Source: Chlorokybus atmophyticus (Eukaryota > Streptophyta > Chlorokybophyceae > Chlorokybales > Chlorokybaceae). Taken from it: a DNA stretch of 64,000 nucleotides. The stretch covers positions 186,001 to 250,000 of the forward strand of contig RHPI01001737.1 in the NCBI GenBank assembly GCA_009103225.1, read 5' to 3'. Shown piece after piece: positions 30,661-41,795 of this stretch; position 1 is the first letter of the stretch; every line of letters begins with the position of its first letter. The notes under the pieces are model-generated. The model did no database searches and was not told where the DNA came from. It worked only from the letters and a program-made list of their open reading frames with translations. The translations under genes and the position numbers were made by a program.

Positions 30661-32551
30661 ATGGCGACGTCCACCGTCCAGGCAGCCACTGCCATCCTCG
30701 CGCGTGGGGGGGCGGTCGGCCTCAGCACAGCACCGCAGCTGCTACCCGCCGCCTCCGCCTCCGCCTCGGCCTCGGCCTCGGTGCGCCGCCCACTCCGCCC
30801 ACACCACAGCAGCGGCAGCACGGCGCGCCTCGTCTCCCCCGCGGTGAGGTTGCCCGGGCTATGTGGCGCCTCTCAGCGTAGGCGGCGGCGCTGCGGGGTG
30901 GTCGCTGCAGCTGACGTCGCCGTCGAGGAAGGTGAGAGGAGCACGTTGGGCAGTGTTCAGTCGCAGTGCATGCACGAGTTCGGCAGACAAACACTGTTTG
31001 GCCAAGACATCATTGATAAGATCGGCAAGTGTGCTGTTGCACCCTGTTGAACCGTTGGCTGCTACTTGCAACATAATTGCATACTGTATGCTGGGTACTC
31101 GTCATTGCCATGCACTTTGAGCAAGCTTGCAATGGACACCCGCCCGTCGTTCAAAGCCACAAATCTGCACGCACACGCACCACATGTTTGGTGTCAGCCT
31201 CCAGCTACAGGGAGTTGGTTAAGCCCAGCTCATTACAGAAATGACTGTTCATGTGTACTGGCATAGGTGCGGCGAGGCGGCAGAAGAAGGCGATCAGCAT
31301 ACGTTCACTGCGTGAGGACTTGGGCGAGGAGCTGCTGCGGACGCTGGGGCTGGCGGGCGAGGAGAGCGAAGCGTCTTGCAGCGGTCGTCCCGCCCTCGTG
31401 CCGGGCCCGCTTCCCGCCCCCAAAACAATCGTGCTCGTGCGCCACGGCCAGAGCTCATGGAACAAAGAGAGGTGTGAGTTGGTCTGAACAACAATCAGTT
31501 GATAGCGGGATGGCAGAAGGCGTTGGTGTGGGTGGCTATGTGAGTTAATGCGGCATGTGCCATGCAGCCGCATCCAGGGCAACACGGATGAGAGCGTGCT
31601 GACGGAGGAGGGCATTGAGCAGGCGCGGCGCTGTCGTCGGGCTCTGGAGCCGCTCCCGTTCGAAGTTTGCTATGCCAGCCCCATCTCTCGGGCAAAGGTT
31701 GGGGCTCACGGTTTTCTTGAAACCTCATGTGTGCAAGTGGATGCACATTGCAGTGCAAGTACACTCACTCGCGCACTGTATGCACACACTAGCTGTGTTT
31801 GGGGATGCTCGCATGCATCATGCATCGAGTTGTGCATTTGGTAGTGTGGAGGGACGCCAATCTGCGCCTGTATGTTGCGACAGCCAACCACACAATTGTC
31901 GTTGATTGCATGTCCTCATTCGGGCTCTGTGCAGACGAGCGCGGAGGTGATATGGCAGGATCGCGAGGAGCCGCTTGTGTACCTTGACGGGCTGCGTGAG
32001 GCCAACCTGCGCTTCCTGCAGGGGATGTACAATGCGGATGCCGCCATCCTGCACGCGGAGGACTTCCGCTTCTGGCGCACCGAGCCCGAGAACTTCTGCG
32101 TCGACGGCACCTACCCCGTGCGCGAGCTCTGGGAACACGCACGCGCCGCGTGGCGAGACATCCTCCTCGGAGAGGTCAGTCCCCACCCTCCACACACATG
32201 TTGAGTTGTGCTTTGGGTCACTTGTTTGGATGTGAGTCTGTCATGTGCCCCTGCAGGGGTCTTTGGTGTTGGTGGTGTCGCACAAGTCGATACTGCGCGC
32301 GTTGCTGGGCGTTGCCATTGGGCTCAGCCCCTCCAAGTGAGTGGTGTCTCCTTGTGACATCAACGGGGTTTAGTTGGTTTGCTGAACGGTGTGCCAATAC
32401 TGCTCGTGTGCTTGTGTGTAGTTTCCGGGCGGTGGACGTTGCCAACGGAGGCTTGTGCATTCTCACCGTCAGCACCGCGGGCCTGGCGTCTGTGAGGGCC
32501 GTCAACCTGTCAGATCACATGACGGATACAGATGTCTCGTACTGCCTTTGA
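30661..32551 (+). CDS. plastid histidine phosphatase of the phosphoglycerate mutase family, CA1P-like
   Basis: Six phase-consistent exons: 30661-30931, 31267-31471, 31568-31697, 31935-32174, 32257-32336 and 32422-32551; about 351 residues. The first ~90 residues are Ala/Ser/Arg-rich and transit-peptide-like. Then IVLVRHGQSSWNKE carries the RHG phospho-acceptor histidine (about residue 150), followed by SRIQGNTDESVLTEEG, YASPISRAKTSAEVIW, FCVDGTYPVRELWEHARAAW and LVVSHKSILRALLG with the second catalytic His. RIQG, DGxYPVRELWxxAR and the plastid leader resemble the plant 2-carboxyarabinitol-1-phosphate phosphatase branch, which destroys a tight Rubisco inhibitor. The whole family is called with confidence; the substrate is inferred only, and other sugar phosphates are possible. 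Confidence 0.9.
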
Positions 32552-34144
32552 TGGTGACTACATTGAGTGAGTACATGTATAGCAGTTGTAATGTATGCGA
32601 TACGCCTGCATTTGATTGATGTCAGCGAGGAGGAAACCCTCACAACTAGCAAATGGCAATGAATGGGTGTCGTTTGTGGACATACATGGCCTTGTAAATA
32701 TAATGTGAGCGATGGCCCTTGTGATTTGCCGGCATGTCATGTCACCCACGCAATATTTGCGTTTGCATAGGTGATGCAGAGGAGATCTGTGCGCAGGCGC
32801 AATTCATTGCATGTGCATTTGTTGCTCGTGTGGCTGTTTGAGGTGCTGTAGCTAATTAGATAGTGTGAGATACTTGCAGAGCCTGCAGGTGGTCCTTCAT
32901 CTCTATGCCGACGTCCGCTTGCATAGGCTTGCCTTTTGGGACATAAGTTGCGGCAAATGCATGACTATTGCGCTATGCATGTCCCCTTCTACAGGCTGCA
33001 TTGATTTACAGCAAGTGGGGCGCGCACAATAGCATACCTCTTATGGAGCCACAGAAATGACCGAGGATTTGGCAGTAAGCCAGTGGCATAACCAACAATA
33101 GAATTGCGGTGAAGCAAACTCTAGGTTCCAAAGAGGGGCCACAGTAGAGCAACAAGTGTGCAAGCATTGCAAGCTCAGCAATAACAATGCAACACTCAAC
33201 TTGCATGGGAGCCAAGGCAGAGTTACTACGGACAAAGACTTAGGCTAGGATCGCTAGGACTACTAAGACAACCCTCAAGCAGCAGTAGAAGAGAGCAGGG
33301 GCAACAGCAAGGAGCAGGACAACCTGCAGAGCGCAGGGAGAGAACAGGAAGAGGATAGGCCCGGGCTTCAGCAGGAGCGGTATGCACGACGACCAGACCG
33401 ACGCCTGGACTTGGCCCCAAGCGACCATCTGCCGCCTCCTCGTTGGTAATGGCACCGCCACGGCCTCCGGTCTTACAACACCTGTGTCGTAGACCCGCAC
33501 ACAATAGGCTGCAGGCTGTTTGTCAGTCATGAGTCAGCAAATAGGTCTGGAGTCATGCAACGGACACTGTGCACTAACGGTAATGGCTGTACATCACTCA
33601 TAATGGCATACCGCAAGTAACAGCACGACCACACCAACACCACTATCATATCATCACAACATGGCATGCAATGTCATACACATTTACGCGGCGGACTGGC
33701 CTGGTGTGGCTGCGTGTGTGCACAGTACAGTCGCAGTTTTTTGTCGCAAGCAACTGGCGGAATGTGACATTGTTTTACACTAGTGTGCAGTAATGCAGAC
33801 GTAGAACTGTCATTCCTGGGGTGCAACACAGCAACATCACACTGATTGAAGATCTATGCCCAGATCACAGTCACAGGCCTAGTTATTGGCGTACTGCAGT
33901 ATCCATTCACTCCAGGACTCCGCAAGGTCATTGACCGGGTCCTATCCTCTACACAGTTAATATGCTTGGGTTATTAAGTCCGGCCTAAACAACCTCAACG
34001 CAGGCTGCATACCACCAGCAAGCACACGAAAGCAACTGATATTTGCATAAGATGGTCTCTATACAATGAATGTTGCACTGGCAATCTGCCAGTGCGAGTG
34101 TTAGCAACACAGCAACACACGCAATGGTGGTGTGTCATGCAGGC
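32552..34144. other. convergent region with one small ORF
   Basis: 1.6 kb between the CA1P-like gene and the 3' end of the NDCRHYVN-motif gene. Apart from the small ORF listed at 33240-33530 I see no coding segment. Confidence 0.45.
33240..33530 (-). CDS. small hypothetical protein with hydrophobic C-terminus
   Basis: A true ATG at 33530 opens 96 codons. The N-terminal half is polar and charged (MTDKQPAAYCVRVYDTG). The C-terminal half is strongly hydrophobic, with two likely membrane segments (PILFLFSPCALQVVLLLAV and LFYCCLRVVLVVLAILA). I do not recognise it, and no intron is needed. An alternative frame of the same DNA is also open, so this may be chance. Confidence 0.25.
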   Translation of the reverse strand: MTDKQPAAYCVRVYDTGVVRPEAVAVPLPTRRRQMVAWGQVQASVWSSCIPLLLKPGPILFLFSPCALQVVLLLAVAPALFYCCLRVVLVVLAILA

Positions 34145-35969
34145 TCAGAGTGGGGCACAGAGCACTGGTAGCCTGTTGTTTGGTCGGGCCAATGTGAGTT
34201 TTGAAGATTTGGGTGGTGATGGTAGCTTCGCCATGTCAGTTGCAGCGCGTCCTGCTTGCAGCCGTTCCCGCGCCACCCGTTCGCGAGCAGCACGGGTCAG
34301 CAGCTTGCCAGCGTGCTGCTGGCATGTCATTAAAGCAGCTGCTCCCTTTGACAGCAGGGCGGCCTTACATGTGGCTGTCACAGCTGTTGCAACTGTGGCA
34401 GCACCGACGCAATATTGAAAGGTGGACTTTGCAGTGTATGCAGTGAAGCGGGTCGCATGACCTGCTGTCACAAATGGCAGCACGGCAGCAGTGGTAACCT
34501 TGCTGCTGAGCTTGCCACCCAGGTTCACCACACCACGAACAAGCGGTCTGTCCTTCTGGCTGGTAGCAGCCGCTGTCGCTACAGCCATCATCGCTCGCAC
34601 AGGGGCAACAGATTGCTGCACGCTCATGGACTTCTGTATGAGCCTCAGGCCAGCAGAGCCAGCAAAGTAGGCAACTGCAGCGTTGCTGGCACGAGACAAC
34701 AATTGGAGGGTCTCCGGTTCAAAGATCAGCTGTCCTATGTGCCACAACCGATCTGTGGGGGTGGGCTGCGGACGCATGCGGCGTTCAAGTACAATAGCAC
34801 GTATCGCTGACTTGTGCGCCTTGTCAACGCCGAGGGTGTACCGGCAGAGGTTATTCACGTAATGCCTGTCACGAGAGATTGGTCAGATATACAAGCCACA
34901 AATGCTGGTTGATGGTGAACTATCCTGTGCTGTTGCTCACCTGCAATCATTATTGTTAAGCTCATAGTAGAGATCCTGCGCACTGTTGAAGGTGCGAATT
35001 TCTTCGAGTGACATGGGCGTGCGCCCTATGAGCATACACGTTTCAGGAAGAGAGTCCAGAACCTGTGATATATGGAGGGTAAGATGAGAAACTGTGAAAT
35101 TGAGATGACCATGTCACACCTGATCATTGCCACACTTACCGTTTCGCGGACTTCACCGGGTTTGGCCTTGCGTCGGCGAGGTCGCATGCTGGTCATGTCT
35201 GTGCCAATGGATGCCATGGCGCCCAGTGAGTGTGACTGCGCTCGTCGAAGACGTGAAAACAGATGTGTCTTGGCTATGTCACCACCAGTAGGTCCAAAGT
35301 CAAATTGGATTATTTGCCCCTGCCAGTTGCGCAACACAGTATTGGCTACAACTTTACAACAGGTGGAAACGACAACTGGGACTTGCAAAGCTCAACTGGA
35401 ACTGGCTATAAATGCAGCTATCGTGTAGGTTGGTTTAAGTTCACAGTAGTGCCTTGCTCAATGTCAGCTGCCGCGTGCATAACGACCTATCAACAGCGTG
35501 TGGCTCTAGGTGCGACTGTCAGGTCAATTGTGGTATGCTCCGAACTTTGCAATATGAATGCACCGCTAGTCACTCTTGTTCAACATATGCACGAGGGTAC
35601 ATCTGCACCTGACAATGAGTTTCAAGAACGCACTCAGCTTGCAAATATGGTTGACCTATTGCAACTAAACGGGCCACATGTCCATTGGCATAACTGTCCA
35701 AGATACCAGCGTCTGCTCGTATCAAAGATTCAAGTACTGACCTGTGGAGTTTGGACAATGGCCATGTAGTGGCAAACTCCAAGGTCGCGAAGGGCTGCCT
35801 TCACGTGGCATGGAAGTGCAGCGTACAGCCTCCCGCCAAAATCCCGCAGCGGCCGAATGGCAGCATACACATCCAACCCCTCCTCAGCTGTGCTTGTAAC
35901 AAGTCCTAATCTATCAAGTCCCGCTGGCGCCGAAGCACAGCGCCGCCTCAAGCCAGCACTGCTACTCAT
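34145..35969 (-). CDS. protein with an LRAT/PPPDE-like NDCRHYVN motif, function unknown
   Basis: Four minus-strand exons, 35969-35742, 35319-35140, 35062-34941 and 34865-34145, about 416 residues, phases matching. Joining exons 1 and 2 gives GVCHYMAIVQTPQ-GQIIQFDFGPTGGD; joining 3 and 4 gives YYELNNNDC-RHYVNNLCRYTLG. A His in a 'HYMAIV...GxIIxFDFGP' strand followed ~90 residues later by an (N)xC-x-H(Y/F)V motif is the layout of permuted papain-like folds such as LRAT and PPPDE proteins (compare NCEHFV). The C-terminal ~200 residues are Ala/Val/Thr-rich and may contact membranes. The first exon can extend to 36025 and join a hydrophobic upstream exon (see 36026-37582). The family assignment is an inference from motif spacing. 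Confidence 0.6.
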
Positions 35970-36025
35970 CTCTATCAACGAGGACTGCTCAATTCCACTA
36001 CTTAGACTATCAACCGGACTTGTGC

Positions 36026-37582
36026 CTAGAGCAGAGTGCTACAACACGAGTTCGGCGTGAGATATGTACAGCGAAAGCGCTTCTTGCCCAGCGGTTGCTG
36101 CGATTCCTGTTCGCCTTGTTGACAAACAATGGCAATGTGGCCACTAACTACACCTTCCTCGACAAGGGCGACACGCTGATCGCCTCAACGCCACACTGGC
36201 GGAAGCATACATGAGTTGGCGAACCAGGCGTTTTGGTGCAACAACACCGCGTTATTGAAGACCAGACACTGTTTGCAAAGGTGGGTTGATACGCAACGGT
36301 AAAGAGCGAGGGCCTTCCTGCGCGAGACCACACACGTCTTAGCCGACCGGTCCGACGCAGCCCAACTCTACAGACACAATTACACACAGCAAAGACCTGG
36401 GGCAACAACATGCAATGCTGACTTCCAAGCCGCCAAGCTAACAACGACACGCACCCCGAGGCCAAGGAGAGCGCCGGTAGGGCGGACGTACCGGTCGATG
36501 AAACAACCGACTGCTAGGAAGAACGCCCAGTAACAAGAACTTGCCACCGTGGCCAACAACAGCACTCCAGACACTGCTATTTCTATAACCCCACTCCAGC
36601 ACCCGGCCACGCTCCACGCTTCGCGGACCCCCGTGCACACTCCTCACCTCCACGCCGACCCGCCCGCCCTCCTGCCTGCGCTTGCGAGCAGCAGCGCCAA
36701 TCTCCCGCCCAGACAACCGCCACCCTTTCGGGCGAGCATAATTGTGCGCGGGACAGCTGGACGAATATGGCTGGACGCGAGATCCGCCCGACTGACCGCA
36801 GTTAGAACTAGCTCTGACCGCTGCGTTGCGACTGCGCCGACATGCGATGAGTATCGATTGCACTAGGCCGTAGTCGCGCACACTACTGGCGCGGCCGCTG
36901 GTTGGTAGCAGCGCCGACGCGGTTAACGCTTAACCGAGGGGGCCCAACACGTAGCTGGCGCGGCCGGCGGTGGCAAGGCCGCCGTGCTGACAAAGCCTTC
37001 GTCACAACACCTTCCCGTCCGTCAGTCGGACCCGTGCCCGCGCTCTGCGGTGACACTCAACAGTGTCAACTGTACTGACGCGCAAAACGCGGAAGGAAGA
37101 GGAATGTTCGCGAATATCCCCAAAAGCTGGTACGTTGGAGGAATCCTAGAGGAATAAGAATCCGGACAATGCGTGCCAGTTTGGCCCTTTTTGGCAGCTG
37201 ACACCCAAAAACGCTGTCTATATATTGCCACTGCCTCGGATCTCGGTGATGCGACCGTTTGCGCAGAAACAGGGGGATGCCTGGATTCTCTCAGCCAGAT
37301 TGAACGACCGGCATGGACGCGTCATTTACCGACATACGCTCTGCTCTTTCTACGCCGACCACCTTGCTGATCCCAATCGGCAAGCTGCTTTGGGAACAGG
37401 TTCTGTGAACTCGCACGAATTAGGGTTTCCTGGCGTGTAACCCCAGGGCGCAGGCGGTGATGTTGGCGGCGTCGTGGCTGGGGATTTGGTGTTAGGTACG
37501 TCAGGCGTGCATGAAGTAGCGCAGCCGTCTATGCAACAGACATAGATGAGCGCCAGGCGTTTTGGAGACCTGAGGTTGGAGC
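36026..37582. other. region upstream of two divergent genes, with a possible membrane-segment exon
   Basis: 1.56 kb. On the minus strand 36640-36397 is open and hydrophobic (GVLLLATVASSCYWAFFLAV, then FIDRYVRPTGALLGLG). It ends with a GT donor in the phase needed to join an acceptor at 36025 and continue TSPVDSLSSGIEQ into the NDCRHYVN-motif gene. It has no ATG of its own, so another 5' exon would be required. Nearer 37,200 there is TATATATT (about 37218-37225), some 360 bp before the eIF2B delta start. Confidence 0.35.
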
Positions 37583-40500
37583 ATGGACTCCCAGCGTGTG
37601 CGAGCCGACAGGTGCTGCACTGCAACTACGCTGAATTGGACTGCAGTGTGCAATGGTTGTGCATCGTTGCTGGTGTATGCATCGCCGTAACATTGCTTTA
37701 TTTGCATTTATTTTCACTGTGTCTACATGCTGGGCATGTTTTCACAGCCAGCATTGTGCCGGGTTAGCACTCAGGCATGCATGCAAGGCTGTCATGCTGC
37801 CAGTGTTGTGAACTTGCATTGGAAGTTGCTCTCTCATCTTGCGGGTGAATGCTCTTTGCAGCGCACCTAAGGTGCGACGGGTGGGGTTTGTCACTTCGTC
37901 TGAGCTTGGAACAGCAACAGCAGCAGCAGCAAGCACAGCTAGCGACGCTGGAAAGGAGCTCGAGCCTAAGCAAATCTTGCCAAGTCAGTGTTCACTGCTG
38001 TTGTCTATGTGGTCATAAGATGGTAGCTGTTAGCACACCAATTTGTCAGGTGGGTAGGCAGCCAGCACCATGTGCATGTTGATGTTGCATGCCTTCAGTA
38101 CTGTGGTATTGTGGTTGTCTTCTCGCGGGCTTCGTCAATCACAACTTGCATGACGGCTCGTCTATTTCAGGTGGCCGCGATGGTCCATCTCCTGTCATTA
38201 TTCCCCCACCGCTGCCCAATGCAGAAGCCAAAGACAACCCGCCTTTCGGCTTGCCCGCTTTGTTGGAGGTTGACCGGCTAGCAGCAGGGGCCCAATCAGA
38301 TGAGCTGCGAACAACCCCTCCGGGTGCAAGTCACCTGTCAGAACCTCCTTCACCAACAATGTCGATTGCTAGTGGCATTTCCAACGTTTCTATGGGTAAG
38401 CATTTGCCATTGCCACACTGGTCACATACACAACATCAAGGTCAACAACCCAGCACTCATGTGTTCAGGCGACACTGCACCCAGTGCAACAGCCATAGCC
38501 CCTCCAGCAGCGCTCCTACCACTGCACACCTCGCAAGCCGCTGCAGCAACCACATTTGCAGCAGTGACAGCAACACCAGGTGACAGCAACACCAGGCTGC
38601 ACAAGTCCTCAAAGTCAGCATTGCGCTCCCGAATCAACTGCAATGCCGAGGCATGGTTGCTCACTTACTATCATTTTGGTGCAGCAAATTTGCCAAGCAT
38701 TGCCACAGGACCTCTGGAGCGGCGGGACTCGCAGCCAGTGGTCACACCTGTAGGCAGCCTCAGGTCGGAACCTTCCTCCTCACGAGTACATGCAATTCAA
38801 GAGCAACCGCAAACAAAGAGTGCGGTACCTGCTGACCTGCCCCGCACGCCGATTGCAAAGGGGAAGCCCGAACAACAGCAAGACAACGCGGCTGAAAAAC
38901 CAAAGACGACTCGTGCGGAAAGGAGAGCAAAGCAGGTCTGTGAGTGCATTTACGATTGTCGCGCTGTACAAACGTGCCCTGACCCTTGGCATGTCAGGAA
39001 GCACAAAGAGCGGCTAAGGCTGCGGCTGCCGGTGCAGAAGCTCCCAGTGGCGGAACTGAAAAGGCCGCGAAGCCAGCCCCCAAAGTGGTAGAGGCACCTG
39101 TGTCCGTTGCCGAAGAGAAGAAAGGAGCAGCTAAAGCCGCTACGATCCCCCACAAGCCTTCTGCGCGCATGCAATTTGATGACAAGAAACAGGCATGGTG
39201 ACTTAAGCAAGAACTTTGAGCAAATTTGGCCCGATACCAATGGTTTGTGTCCAGGTTGCCAAGTCTGCTAAAAAGGCTGTCATGCCCAGACCAACGAGCT
39301 CCACTAGACCAGTGGAGCTGTTTTCACATTTACCGCAGGTTGGACTGATCAGCAGGGGCTATGCAGCTGACTTGTATGTCAGTAGCTGCTGGTGCTCAGG
39401 CAGCCGGCATCTAACAATGGGAATGCCGCAGTATGATCGAGAAGCATTGCTTTCGTCACTGCTGGAAGTGGGGTTCGCATCCTCACAACTGCATCCAGCA
39501 GTCACTCAGCTTGGACTGCGCTTTGCGGAAGGGTTGATCACAGGCAGCAATGAACGTTGTATAGCAATGTTGAAAACTTTCAGGTTTGCTTTGCCCCCCT
39601 TGCCCGTCCCTCCCGTTCGTCACCTGCTCGTAGGCCTCGTAGTTTGCCAGTCAGGCAAATAAACGGCCCTTACACCTTCTTGCAGGCAGGTTATAGAAGA
39701 CTACACCACCCCATCTGAGAAAACACTTGCACGCGACCTTACTGCACGCTTCAATGCCATCATTCAGTTCCTTATCGACTGCAGACCGCTTTCAGTTGGG
39801 TGAGTACATTGAGTAGCATGTGCTACGCTCGGCACTGGCTGACCTGTTTCTCACGCCAATGCAGCATGGGGAACGCTATCAAGTTCTTGAAGTTGAACAT
39901 AGCAGGCACCCCTGTGGTACGTGTCTAGCCCTAGGTATCCCATTCTCTTATAGGCCTGCAAAATGTTTTTTGCTTCCAGCTTGCTACCTTTCATTGGTCA
40001 TGCATTATGGCAAACCACTTGTGTTATGCAGTCAATGAGCGAAGCAGACGCAAAGGCACACCTCATTGCAGAGATCGATCGGTATATTCAGGAAAAGGCA
40101 AGCATTCTGCCTGCTGTTTGTGCAGCTGTCAGGCATCCAGTTGTTCACAGCCCACTGGCACTCACTGACACCAACACTGGGTAGTGCAGATTGTGTTTGC
40201 AAACACAGTGATTGTAAAGCACGCTGTTTCCAAAATCATAGATGGAGATGTTATCCTCACACATGGACAGTAAGTGACAGTGGCGCTTATGTGGGGATGT
40301 CTTTGTGGTCAGAGCAGTCGATGGTTGATGCTCGCACATTTCCCTGCAGGTCAGATGTTGTGCAGCAGCTATTGCTGACCGCGCATTCTATGGGCAAGCA
40401 GTTCCGTGTGGTACTGGTGAGTGCCGCGCGAAGGTTGGCATGCTCGTCATCAAGACCTTAGACAAACAAGTTGCTGATTTTTACAGTAGTTGTGTGGCTG

Positions 40501-41600
40501 TTGATACATTGCGTTTTGTGATGCTCTTGGGTAATGCAGGTTGACTCAAGACCGAAGTTGCCTGGTCGGCAAATGTTGAGCTCGTTGCTGAAGTGAGATG
40601 GTGGCCGTATTGCAGTGTTGCTGCTAGGTTAATGCTTGCGTTGTGCGTTAGTTTATATGCCTGTGTAACGATTTTGCATTCCTCCCCAGGGCAGGGCTGC
40701 ACTGCACATACACAAACACAACAGCCCTTTCTTACATCATGAGAGAGGTTACTAAGGTATTTGAGCAATTGGTTTTGAATGTAATCCATTGGCACAGCAG
40801 TTACCGCCGGGCTGGAACGCAAAGGATGGTGTGAGTCATTGTATGGTTGGTATGGTCAGGTGTTTCTCGGTGCAGCAGCTGTGCTTTCAAACGGCACGGT
40901 GATTGCGGGCGTTGGATCCGCCGCAACAGCCATGGTACGTGCGGCAGGTTGTTGCAAACACTGTGTCATTATGGGAGTTTGTTGCGCCAAGGTTGAACAC
41001 ACCTTGCTTGCAGGTTGCGGAAGCTTATGGCAAGCCCGTGATGATTTGCTGCGAGACATGCAAGTTTCATGAACGAGTGCAACTGGACTCAATATGCTCC
41101 AATGAGTTAGGTACGCCACTCTGCCGTGCCAGTTTTTTTCCTGCTTGGGCTCGTATGCACTCCACATGCATACATGTATATATGCCCCTAGGTGATCCTG
41201 AAGCGCTGGTGGACACTGGCAGTAGAAGAACACTGCAGGTTCTTAAGGGCTGGCAGGACATCCCACAGTTGCGGCTCCTCAATCTCACGTAAGTTGGCCA
41301 CATTGTTGTGCACATGCAAGCGTGTCAGTGCTTGTTCATGTCGTGCACAGGACCGCTTGTTGATGCAGATTGAAGTTTCTTGATGGTATAACTGATTGCG
41401 CAATAACATTTCTTGCAGGTATGATGCAATGCCTGCGTCTTATGTGACCATGATTGTAACAGAGTTTGGGATGGTAAGTCAGTTCTGCGTGCGCTTGAAG
41501 TGTTTGCTGGCCGTATGCGCTCACACAACTCCACTGGCAGATTCCGGTGACAAGCGTGCCAGTCATCTTGCGAGAATACAGGACAGAGCCAAACCTGTAG
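37583..41600 (+). CDS. EIF2B4: translation initiation factor eIF2B subunit delta
   Basis: Twenty exons with matching phases: 37583-37611, 37862-37983, 38171-38395, 38469-38579, 38685-38935, 38998-39192, 39255-39338, 39432-39583, 39686-39799, 39865-39916, 40032-40097, 40190-40269, 40350-40416, 40540-40592, 40690-40756, 40860-40934, 41014-41110, 41192-41288, 41419-41473, 41541-41600; about 683 residues. eIF2B is the GDP/GTP exchange factor for eIF2; delta is a regulatory subunit that senses eIF2-alpha phosphorylation. The start MDSQRVRAD-SAPKVRRVGF matches plant delta. The disordered N-terminus leads to AERRAKQ-EAQRAAKAA, RMQFDDKK, VELFSHLPQYD, CIAMLKTFR, DYTTPSEKTLARDL, MGNAIKFLK, VDSRPKLPG, YIMREVTKVFLGAAAVLSNG, CCETCKFHERVQLDSICSNE, YDAMPASYVTMIVTEFGM and IPVTSVPVILREY. 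Two introns (39193-39254, 40098-40189) appear to use GC donors. Confidence 0.94.
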
Positions 41601-41795
41601 GTTTAGCCGAAGACACACATTGTTGTTCTAGTGTGCAACTAGTGTGTAGATAAATGAGCCTTCACCATGTGCTGGATTGCATGATTGGTAGCACATGCAG
41701 AGTTTGCGCTGCTGACGCAGTTGATACTCGTGTGCATCCATGTGTAGTAATTGTGAAGAGAGGCAAGTTTTGCTTGTTCCATGGCACTTGATGGT

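Noticed and set aside
36438-36881. 148-codon minus-strand frame, Arg/Gly/Ser-rich
   Set aside because: No ATG start and low-information composition; the overlapping hydrophobic frame fits splicing better.
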